A stretch of DNA of 64,000 nucleotides. Origin: Toxorhynchites rutilus septentrionalis. Lineage: Eukaryota > Arthropoda > Insecta > Diptera > Culicidae. The DNA is taken from NCBI RefSeq assembly GCF_029784135.1, contig NC_073746.1:55836097-55900096 (forward strand), read 5' to 3'. Position numbers and translations under genes: made by a program. The notes below the pieces were generated by a model. The model made no database searches, was not told where the DNA came from, and saw only the letters and a list, made by a program, of their open reading frames with translations. Shown in pieces: positions 34,021 to 45,600 of this stretch (its first letter is position 1; the number at the start of each line of letters is the position of its first letter).

Positions 34021-35072
34021 AAGGGTGTACCGTTTAAAATCCGCACACACAAAATTCAGTCTTAAAATTTGAGTTTTTATCCGGTTATCACCAAATTTCC
34101 AAGAAATAAAACGTTCTACGTTCTTCGCCACTTTAGGTCGTTTTAGAAGGTGACCCAGTATTTTACTATTGGGCGCAGTCGAGGAGTGTTTGGGGGGTTC
34201 AGATTTTTCGACACGAAATCGACATCATTCGCTCTATACCATTCTAGCACGTCCTTCGTGTAGTGGTATGATGCCAAATTCGGCCAGAAGATTGTCGGAC
34301 CGTCGCGAGCCTTCAGGAGAGGGAGAATCCGCTTTTGGAGACACTCTTCAAAATTCACCTGTACATTCATGGTGCTCGCGGTAACGAAAGATGTACTCCG
34401 CTTTTCGCAAGTACAAATCGCTTGCCAAATTAAGAACTTTCTGGCGAACTTCGACATCATCTGTGTTCGTAGGTTCTCGGGAACATCCAACTTATACTTG
34501 GTAATCACACACAGGTTTCCTGGAATCAGTGTGATTTTGTTAACTTTTAGTCGTACAACTTCCGGGCACGGCGTTTCTCGTCGAGACTTCCGAACCTTAA
34601 ATACACGTAGTTCAGCTCGAGTTTTGGTATTCTGCAGGAAAGTGTTGCTCATATGCAACTTTTTGGCCACATCCCGAACAGAGGCGTTCAGTTTTTGTTT
34701 AGAGAACCCAACCCCGCGTTTGTGATCGTTCTCATTGACTTGACGACTTTTTCTTCCTTCTTCGCTTCTGATCAACAATCAGACGTTCTTGGCACCGTTT
34801 TATGATACCAGACACTGTGGAATTCGCGATTGCCAAGTTTTTTTTCCGATGGCACGATGCGACAGATCCTTATTCTCGGAGTACTCGTGCAAAACTTTCT
34901 CGTGCACACAGTGTTCTTTCGTCGCCATTATGAAAACTTTTGCGCATCTGATGAAATAAACTCACATAGTGAAAACAATACACATCAAACTATGAGATTT
35001 CAATTAATTTAACCCAACGGGTCAAAAGTTAGAGCTATTTGAGCGTGTGTGGATTTTAGACTGTACACCCCT
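34021..35072 (-). mobile_element. Old ITmD37E-related transposon, degenerate
   Basis: About 1.05 kb with recognisable inverted ends: AAGGGTGTACCGTTTAAAAT on the left, and on the right, reverse-complemented, AGGGGTGTACAGTCTAAAAT. Both continue into CACACAC-type words. TA flanks it on both sides. The ends share the GGGTGT start with the young copies but are otherwise a different subfamily. Confidence 0.75.
34143..34778 (-). pseudogene. Degenerate ITmD37E-like transposase
   Basis: The 211-codon open frame aligns by eye with the C-terminal two thirds of the young copies: NENDHKRGV, VRDVAKKLHMSNTFLQNTKT, FARKFLIWQAICTCEKRS, ECLQKRILPLL and GPTIFWPNLASYHYTKDVLEWY. The block around the first catalytic Asp is deleted. 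The second Asp is Asn (FWPN), and the catalytic Glu is Val (RPIVKYW). The N-terminal part lies in other frames upstream (about 34780-34930). All three active-site positions are lost, so it cannot catalyse transposition. Confidence 0.85.
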
Positions 35073-36677
35073 TACTCAACTAATATGTTTGGGTAGGCTA
35101 ACCGAAAGTGACCATTTTGGATACCTCCTTTACATCCCAAAATGACCTTTGAGACCAATAATCGTCATCTGACGGTCCAGCCATTTGTAAAAATATTCAT
35201 ATTGTAGGGGTTATGGGTACATTCGTGTCATATCTTGGTTTTAATACTTCTCATATAACAAATCGCATAAATAAAACCGGGTATGAAAAATCCAGTGTAT
35301 TCGTATATTAATGATCATCTCAAAAATGAATCAAGCCGAGGATTATAACTGTAGATTTCAAAAATAACGGTTGTATATTTTTTCGTCCAGGCTTATTTTG
35401 ATTTATTTGATTTTTTGTCCATACAATTCAGGGAAAAGTCCTACTGTTTTGATACACCAAACACGAGTATCTCTATAAATCTGCGTCGGCGCGCTGCCGG
35501 AAAGCTCCAGTTTTTTTTTCTTTACGCACATCGTTATACCCACATATTTTTCCCTTCCGTTGGTGATATGCGTCTGGGCACCCCATGGCGAAGCAATGTC
35601 TGCCTGTCGAAAGCTTGACGTTCCTACATCTGAATAGTCGCTTTTCTGTCCCTCAGTGAGTTACAGCTAGCTCCACGGACGCGTGAAAGGTCAGTTTGAG
35701 CAATAAGTGAGTGGATTTTTTTTCCGTGTGATGGTTTCCTGCTTCTGTTGGCAGTTGTGCAATAACTATAATAACTGTACTAATTGGTGAATTCCAAGTT
35801 GTCTTTGCCATTCGAATTTTCGATTTACCTTGAGGTATGACTCCATGATATGGTGGAAACTCTAGTGGTCTCCGAAAATCAAACATCTCTGGTAGTTGTT
35901 TATAAAACTCTAACAATTCAATATGCTGACGAGAGAAAGAAATGTATTGAATGGTCATAGTACAAATTATTCAATACCCAGAATGTTTTGATAGAGGCCG
36001 TCTAATGATGCTGGAATTCTTGGCTCTACTGCTTACAGTGAAGAGAATATCCACGTCATCACATCTTGAACATTATTGATTCGCACTATTTACCCACTGC
36101 AAAAGGATGGCTCTCAGTGTGACGTTGTTTCCAACATCCGTCTCAGCAATGCGAACAGTCTTCCTAAAGTCCACAACAGGTGGCGAGACAGAAATGGATT
36201 CCATTTCTCGTTGCGGTCAATCTCGGAATTTGACTTTCGGCTTTTGCGCATGAGGTTCTTCCATTGACAACAAAAAGCTTCTCAGTTTTTGCCACTGCCA
36301 CTGGACGAGCATTTCATTCACAAGGATCCAACACCGCTGAGAGGTGTAAACGTCATCAAAACGAGAGCGCAACGTGATGCTGAAAGATACCTGTTCCAGA
36401 TGGTACATTATTTATTAGAGGATAGCGTGGTTGTGATGCTCCCCCCGAATGGATCTCAGGAGCGGTTGAACGTGAAGTGATTTTTTCTCATGGGGCCGAT
36501 TTTGGTCACGCAATTTTGGCTGGTTATTACAGTTTTTTTGTGTTCCATATTGCTACGAGCACGTACCAGATGTTATATTGGATAATAAACTGAGCGATAT
36601 TTTTACCGATACATATAGTAGTGAACGAAAATACAAGCTAATTATATTATTTCCTTCATTTTGTATCTTGTTTGCAG
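35073..36677. other. Region upstream of the 7B2 coding exon
   Basis: Probably intron or promoter of 7B2, because a clear acceptor (TTGTATCTTGTTTGCAG) ends at 36677. A GC-richer block at 36000-36480 contains a 63-codon open frame (36289-36480) that I do not recognise. No 5' exon or core promoter could be fixed. Confidence 0.35.
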
Positions 36678-39600
36678 GACAAAGTCAGGTGCGTCCACGT
36701 GTGAGCACCTACAGATGTATCTATTTTTTGTCATGGCCTCGCTGATGGTTGCCAGCTCCCCGGTGCTGGCATACTTATCAGCGGGCTTGAAGGACCAACT
36801 TATGTCGGACGTGCTGTTGCGTGAAATAGTGGACCGCATGGGGAAAGACATAACCGAAGCAGCCGATTCGTACATTGATCCCATGGACGAATTCCCGGGA
36901 CGACTGGCGATGATGGCACGGGCCACCAAGGATTTGGAATCAGAACAGCTCGATTACGACACGTTGCTCGACGGAAATCCAAATCCATCTCCCCGTGATC
37001 AGGAATATCTGCAACACAGCTCGCTCTGGGGTCATCAGTACGTGTCCGGTGGGGCAGGCGAGGGACCCCATCGACCGAAGCCACAGGTGAAATCCGATGC
37101 CAGCTTGCCGGCTTACTGCAATCCACCGAATCCTTGCCCAGTTGGGTACACCGAGGACCAGGGATGTACTTTGGATTTTGAGAACACAGCGGCGTTCAGT
37201 CGGGAGTATCAAGCGGCGCAGGAATGTATGTGCGATGGGGAACACATGTTTAACTGCCCTTCGCAGCAACAGAATGAAGCTAGCTCACAGATGGATTCAG
37301 ACTTAGAAAGTTTTATCGCACGCCAGTTCCACACCCAAGAGCATAAGAGCTTGGTCGCAAAGAAGTTCCACGTAAAAAAGGTAAGAACACAATTGAATAT
37401 TCATTTTCGCATTACCCTTGCCGTTGTTATTTGTACAAAATGATGTAATTGAACAATTAACGAACCAGGGCTCGGCGTAGTCATATTCAACTGAGGATAG
37501 TCAGGGGATTAAAAAGAAATTTGCCTTCACATTCAATTGGTAATAAGTTTTGGCTTCTTCCAGAATTTTTCCCATCAACATGACTCAACAGTCATACGGG
37601 CGTTACGTTGCTATCTCACTATTTAAATTACTAACAAAAATAAAAAAGCGTGCAGTGTTGTGTTCAGAAACACTGATAAATTTGTTGCTTTTGTTGATAA
37701 AAAACTCGTTTTTCTTTTTGTTTTCACAAAATTGAACTCGAAGATAAAGTGAACTAAAATTTTATTTAGAATCCCCTCAAACTGCACGCTATTTACTAAT
37801 ACTAACGCGAAGTCCTTCATAGCATACCTGGTAACTGTCTAAGCTCGTTGGTTTGAGTTCACGATGGATAAACAACGAAGCCGTTTAATGGTGTAACTAC
37901 TTTTTTGCATCAGAAATCAAGTTTATGTTTCACTTTATATGGACGTTAAAATAAGATTGTGTACGCGGGTAACAAAATTCGTGTCAGAGGAAGTAGAAGT
38001 GTGGATTGAAGTCAGGTTGAATGAAGAGGCAGATTAGTATGCATCAATCACGTCAATTAGAATAACCAATTGCTAGAATAGTTAATCAGTCATCCTCGTT
38101 CACAACGCTCGTCAATTCAACTCATGTTGCCGGTGAATGCCGAAGTAGTCCTACTCGAAGCAAAGCTGCTGAGAGTAGAATCGATTTTCATTTTCCATCT
38201 TCGAAGATTTCGGGCCCTGTTACGAAGAGATAAAATTGTGCCGACTCGAATTGAATTTTTTTGATTTGATAAATTCAAAAGTCTAAAGTCAAAAGCAAAT
38301 ATGGTATTGCACGACGATTGAGTATATTGAAAAATTTGTTTGGGTCAATTGTATAATGACAGTTCACAAATCAGGCATGAAAAAGACAAACACTTCATAG
38401 TTCCACTTTTCATTTCGCAATTATGGATTGCTTGACGAACCATGCATGTTTTAGGGAACTTTAATCTCTTTTTCATTTTGCAGTTATTCACGGCATTCTG
38501 TCGATCGGGGCACTTCCTGTCCAGGAATATCTCCGAACACGGCTCCGTAGGACGTTACGTCCTGAAACTTTTCAAGATTCCTGTCATTTTCGCGGCATTA
38601 CTCGACAGCTTTGAAGTAATTTCAGGAGCTTGGGCAGACTATTCAACAGTTCAGCCTACTGACGAGCGGATAATCCCGAATTGCCATTATGTGAATGATC
38701 GATTCGCGACGCGCTTGTGCTGGTGACACCTTGATGTAAACATCATTATTAACTTATTCTGACCTGAGATAAGATCAGACAACTGGCTTCTTACTCTTCT
38801 TGGTTGTCCAAAAACGAAGCCAAGACATGAAGATGCCAGAGTTGCCAAATATTATAAAATTTGGGTTTTTTTAAATTTCTGTTTTTATGAATCGTAACAT
38901 TTGGTAGGTGCGAATTCAAATTAGCCAATCTCAAGAATATGAGATTGTCTGGAGAGTCTTTTCTCGTTGATTCGTGCAAAAGGAACAACTTGAAAATTGT
39001 GACTTTTTCGCAATACATGACCGTAGTACCGAATGCTTCGTATACAGCCGATACACAAGAACATCTTGTTGGATTGATGGACTTGCCATCGAAGCGGCGA
39101 GAAGAATGTTCAACCCAGAAATTGATGGACAGTGAAGCAGCATTGACATCATATCAAATTTCAGCTTCATCTAATTTTAATGATAATGTGGATGACATAA
39201 ATATTGAATTCCACTATGAGTACACCGTCGATGAACCGAAAACATTCCTCGACAGAACAGAACAAAATTCGTTGTTCTATCTAGCTGATTACACCATCAA
39301 AATAACAACAAGAGATTGGTAGTCAGCAAAACACAACCTGGTTTGTATCAACCATCTCTTTTTTCATATTTACGAGCTAGAGCTATCAACTCTCCTATCT
39401 GCAAAGTGAATGATGAGACTTTCCATTTCTTCTTAACAATGGAAATTATATTCCGAAATATGGAATCGCATTAGGGACCTAACGAAGCTAAACTGACAAA
39501 TGAGTGTTTTGCCGTTCACTTTATTCCATTGTGAAAAAACACATACATAAACTTGTATATAATTCCATCACAGTTCCTTCAACTAAATCTCGTAATAATC

Positions 39601-42600
39601 ATTAAATTCACTTTTTCTAAGTTCAATACAAATCCAACGCTATTTATTTTTATTGGCAACACTGAAAAAATCGACTTTGTTTACAAAATTGATCGAAATC
39701 AGCCAATCAGCGACTGACAGAAATTTGGTCCGTAAAAAAACCCCTCTGCCGTAATCTCGCAAAGTGACGCAAGCGCCAGAGAAAAGAATTTCCAGTACGG
39801 GACTTTTCGTAAAATTGCATGTATAATCAGCATACGCGTACATTACGAAAATATGATCTGTACAGAATGTGTACACTTGATGGAAAAACATTGCCATCGA
39901 ATTGATTTTTTAAGAATTGTAGTTTTATGTGAGCTATGCTACCAACGCCAGTTTGTTGGGGAAACACCAAATCAAAATCGCTGTTTCCACAACTGATTGG
40001 CGTCCATCCATAAAAGTATGTGAGAATCTGTTTCCAATTATTTTCTTCAAAATGCCGCTGTTAAAAGGAGCACGAGAAAGCATCAGGTAGAAGAGTTCTA
40101 CACATTTTTTGACTTTGTAGCATGCGTCGAGCAGGCTAACGTAGTTTGAAACGAGCATAGTCGTTTCAAATAGAGTTTAAGTAGATTTGACGCCTAGTAG
40201 TAGACAACCTATTGGAATCAGACTTAAGTAATAAATCGATGTAGACTCCATATTCAAAAAATTATGCCGCGGGATTAAGTCACGAACACAACGCCAGCGA
40301 GATTCCCGAAAACTCACGTCGGTGAACGGAACGGTGTGCGAGCGCATCAGCAAACATCAGGCTGCTCCATCGTTCCATCACCGGTGCTGCAACGTTATCG
40401 TTCGATTCGTGAGTACCCTGAAACAAAAGTGTGCGCACACAAACCCCTCCCAAGTAGGGAAAACCATTATAGAGATAGGATATACACATAGAGTAGGGCT
40501 AAGAGTGACGTTATCATTAGGGGTTAGGGCTCGTTGCTGACGGTTCGTTTATCCAGTACCATTTTCACCGAGAATGTCGACATTCGTACGATATGCCCAG
40601 CCCAACACAACCCCCTATTTTTGATGTGCGGACGATGGATGATTCTCCCAACAGCTCAAAGATTCATTCATCTTCTACATGTCCTACCTTCCATTTGTAC
40701 TCCACGCAACACCTTCCGCAAACACAAAAGGTGTTTTCATAACCATAAATCTGAACTCATGGTGGAAGGTCATGGTGGAAGGTGGAAGGCTCCTCTAGAA
40801 CTTTTTCCTCCACATATAAATGCAAACTAAATCTCATCTTTCAACGATACTTGAACATCACACAACACTCGATCCATCGTCGTCCTGGGCAATCGCTTAT
40901 ATTTTTCCGGAATACCGTAGCCGTCAATCATGAGTAGTCATATAAAGGTATATAATGGATGCAGTTACGGAGAAGCTCGTTGATCACTAGTCGTCATCGG
41001 TGGGGGATGCTATCCGAGGTTGAAAAAGACAAGCAATTGTCCAAATAAAAACGGAGAGGGGTCGATTGCATGTTCTGGTAACAATCGACGTCAAGAACGC
41101 TTTCAACAGCGCCAAATGGGGGGGGGGCATCGAAAAGTCATTACATCCAATGAATGCTTCGAGTTACCTTTGTGAAATTTTAAGAAGTTTCTTCCAGAAA
41201 CGATTTTTGTTCTACGAGACATTCTTGGGGAAGAGAACGATGAAGATCGCGACAGGAGTTCGTGTTGACAATAGTAGGCGAAACGCTCGAAGAATTGGAG
41301 ATGTATTCAGACTTAGGGCCCTGTCCTGTCCAGAACTACAGATAGCCCATCACAAAACGGATGTGGTGAGTTGTGCAACAGGCAGGACAAGCACTTGCTG
41401 AAAAACTTGGACGTGAAAATTGACAACCGGCCTAACTTTAATAGCCACGTCGATTACGCATGCGAAAAGGCAGTGAAAGCCATCAATGCTTCTGTCAGAA
41501 TAAAGCCGAATAACACTAGACCTAGCAGTGGTGTCTTCTGATCTGCTCAAATATACATGGTTGACGTAACCACCAACACTACTCAGTGACGGGAAACTTT
41601 TTAGCTGAATAATCATGACTGTGAACATTATATACAAAATAATGTGTGAATTTAATAAGTGTTAACGGTCGAAATCGGGTCGGATGGTTTGTGTGAGTTT
41701 TTATTATTTTAATTTAATTTAAAAAAAATATTACGTCAATTTATGTGAACGTTATGTGATAGGCGTTCTGTTCAACATTTATTCGCATGCATGACGTAAA
41801 ACTTGGCTAATATGATCGTGGTCATACCTCACTCACCAGATAACGATCAAAACGGCAGATTTCATCCGACGGTGAACAGTTCCTGTGATTGCAAAGGAAA
41901 CAAATTTGAAAGGATATTTCTATAATGTAAGCTGAATGAAAAGCGTAGCAAGAACAAGTCGGGGCTCAACGTGTTAATGAATCTCAATGAAAGGGTTAAA
42001 TGAAGTAGAACAGTAAAATTACCTGCAGATCCTCTTTTTCACAAACTTGAATTATTCAACATTATAAATATACTGGTTACGTGTAGTTTATACTTTTGCG
42101 AAATTGCATACACTCAATTTCAAGCCTGCTATCAGAGTTTATCATTTTCCAAACTACGAAATGCAAATGATGTTTTTACTTGTTCTTTTCACTTCGAGCG
42201 AAGCACGAACACGAAGAAGAGGAAATATTTTCTTTATAGAGCCTGAAAAAAGAGCAACAATATATTTATCCAGCGTAAATAAGGTGCATCTCGAAATGCA
42301 GTATGCTCATTATTGAATGGCAATTTGCCAATGTGCATGTATGCGTGTGTATGGATTTAATTGCATTATTCCATTAAAAACGCTGAAAAGTTGTTGAAAA
42401 CCCTTCCACAAAACAAAAACATTGTGCTACGTTTTTGCTTTGTATATAGTAGCAACAGAAAGGTAATGTGCACTTCTGATTCTTTAATCGTTCCATCGAT
42501 TCATCGTTATAGAAAATATTTATGTTTAAAGGCAGCTAGAAAGGAATAACATTCAGAATGATTCAATTCTCTGTCGTGTTGGAGAATTCTTGCCGCATAT

Positions 42601-45600
42601 AGAAATTAGCCACTTCGAATAATTAATAAGAATTATGCCAATACTACATGGCAATGTTGGTGATTGACGAGAGAATCGACGAAAGCATCCAACTTTTTTC
42701 AGCATGTGAAAACAACTTCTTCAATCAATGTGTTCGTCTCGCATCATACGATACCACTCAGTGAGTGAGCGAATCCAAACATGTGGTAGACAAGTTCATT
42801 CTGTCTCGTAAGTAGAAAGAACAGCAGCTCTGTCGACCAATGATTCACTCTCCGTCGATCGGATTTGTGTGCGGATGAGATAGAGAAGGATCGCCAAGCG
42901 ATAATTTTCCCGTGATTGTACTCATTTGAACAATTATCATACCGACAGCAAGCGTTTTAAGGGCCAATGCAGCAAATGTCTGTATATTGTGATGCATACC
43001 GTACAAATATTTATAAGCAGGGCGGCGATTTTTATTCGATCAGTTGTTTTTGAATGTCCCCTACTTATTCTTTAAATTTATCAGGTGTAATACATATTTT
43101 AGATTAATGTGGGTTAATTGTATATGCGATAAAAGATGTTATGATTTGTAAATGCTTGTGGTGCAGTAGTTTGCTTCCGAAGAATAGCAGCATAAAGGAC
43201 ATTGGAAAACCGCCAGCAAGTAACTTTTAACGACCAAAATAAACAGGACCACCGGTAACGTAAAGAAGAAAACATCGAATAAAAAAGTCTGGTGCATGAG
43301 AATATACACACAGATATGATATGAAATTGATAGCAAGAATTTTTATGTTATCCGGATGGTCAATATTTACCAGTTTTCGCATGGAGTATAGCGTTTCACC
43401 AATCGATGGAAAATAAATACGATACAGTAATCTTCCGAATATACATATTTCAGTTTTTGCGGAATGTTTCTTCAGGAAAGAAATGATGTTCTAATGTAAA
43501 TCCGAAAGAACTTTTCACACCATTTCACACCATAACGTTACGTTCCAGATTGTATCCATTACTTCTCCCAACAAAACGTGTTTAACCCTAATATACTCGC
43601 GCTAATGGTCTCCCAGACCGACAATCAATAATTTTGTTTTAAAGAGGATGAATTAAATCACTTTAAAAACTGAGTTAAGGCGAAGAACACATATTAATAG
43701 ATTATCACGTATGCTGCAAGAAATATTGAACAGCTTTTCTTCTGTTAAGAACTTAATAACAGAAAAGGTTACAATTATGATTTTTTGGGGTTATATTGAA
43801 ATAATTTTAATATAAGTTAAGAAAGAGTAAGTACAGGTCGGACTCTATACAACTAGTTTCGATTATCTGCAGTAAATTTATATACGTTGGCAATTCCAAA
43901 TTTAAATGAATACATCGATTTAATATTTAAACATACCTAATATGATAATTTGATGAAATATGGATGTAGTTAGGATGAGCAATGTCTGTTTAGTATGTTT
44001 TAATTCGGTTATCAACAGTGCATCATATGATCTTTCGAATAATCATGGATGTAGTAAGGAAAAGGAAAAGTTGGGGTAGGAGTGTTGAGATTGTTGCAAA
44101 GAATACAAAATAAGTGATTAATCTTTGAATCCGCTTGGATAGTTCTTTGATTTATTGGATTCTCAAAAGATGTCTATTTCGCATCTTCATATGTTACGAT
44201 ATTATCGCAGAATAGATTTAATTTAATTTAATTTTTTTCTCGCAAAATTATTATTTATTTTGGTTTAAAAATAAATTCACGAGTAACGATGTGCATTAGA
44301 GTGCCAATGAGAAAGGTCATCTCAAATTTACGAATGGGACTTCCTGAAAAAAAAGATTACCTCGAAAAAATACACTATACAATATTTTAGCTCGTTCAGA
44401 CTTTACTTACTGTTGTCGTAAAGACGCCAAAGTTTGAGTCATCCGAAAACCACAGAATCAACGTTCATGCGTTCATGCGTTCTTTTACAGCCAACAACGG
44501 GATCAATGGAATCATTCGGTACCTCGTCCCAAGCCTCGGCCACCCAAAACATAGCATCCCTAATGTTGATTCGCTTAACCATCTCATCGAACTCTCCTTG
44601 GCTCCTGGATGCCAAGCTTTTGCTTGTATTTGGACTTGATCATTTGAATAATATTTTGGTTCATGAGCTGTAACAAGGCAATGTTTTTTTTCGAATTTCA
44701 AAACATTATTCCTCCCCCATGGGGCGCTAGTCAATTTGTGGCTAAGATACTGCATTGTACAAATAAGTCAGTGCAAATCATAGTTATTTTACGTTTACCG
44801 AGAGATTTCCGTTTAATTTTCTTATGATTCGATTATCCGGGAAATTCGATCATCCGGAGTGAAAATAAAATCAACATTCCGTTTCATCTCTAGTCGAGAG
44901 TGAGCAGTCTGAGAAACTGATCATCCATTGCAGAGCATTGGACAAAACGAATTCTTCAAAGATTTGGTGTTTTTGCGAAAGCCATCAAAGTCCAGCGCGG
45001 ATACAACCAGGTTACAAAACTAGAGGGACGTGTTCTAGCTTCATGAGGATGCATCGTATGCCTTTTCGAAATTTACAACAAATCAGTCTAGCCAGCAAGT
45101 AATCAACTACCATCCCCTCTTGGATGATGCCTACACACGCTATTAATGATTTTTTCACACGCTACCAATGATAAATCATTGATTTTTGATACAAGTTATC
45201 TCAAAAGCTTATTTCAATAAGTGCGATCTTTTGCCCCATAGGCTGCGAACTTGTGCCTCCACTATTGGACAAAAATCCGCTTTTGACAATTTATATTATA
45301 ATAAATATTGGACAAGCAAAACACGAAGCATTTATAGATTGCGTTTCGAAGGTTATATATAGTTACTATTTAGTAAGCAAACTGAACCCTATTGGCTTTC
45401 CTTTTAAAAGTTATTAGACCACAACTGTTAGGTGCGCACCTGCGAGCATTAGCACATCGAAAAGTTATATTTTCATCGCATCGCATTTTTGCGATTCAAT
45501 TCTTTTCTGAGAGCGACACCACTCTATCACAAAGCGATTCGATCCAAAGCTCCGAGGCTAAGCACCCAATCGGATCAGGAAACGAAAGTAAAGCGACGGC

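Noticed and set aside
36289..36480. Small gene upstream of 7B2
   Set aside because: Only 63 codons, overlapped by a frame on the other strand, with no family signature.
36661..36714. Upstream Met as the 7B2 start
   Set aside because: These codons include the intron end TTTGCAG; the Met at 36715 begins a normal signal peptide.
38939..39322. Host exon inside the 7B2 intron
   Set aside because: A 127-codon frame with no recognised family, no clear splice sites and a repeat-rich setting; it may be a transposon relic but I cannot assign it.
40534..40830. 98-codon frame with LINE-like neighbours
   Set aside because: No conserved motif could be aligned; the clear R1-type blocks begin only near 40.95 kb.
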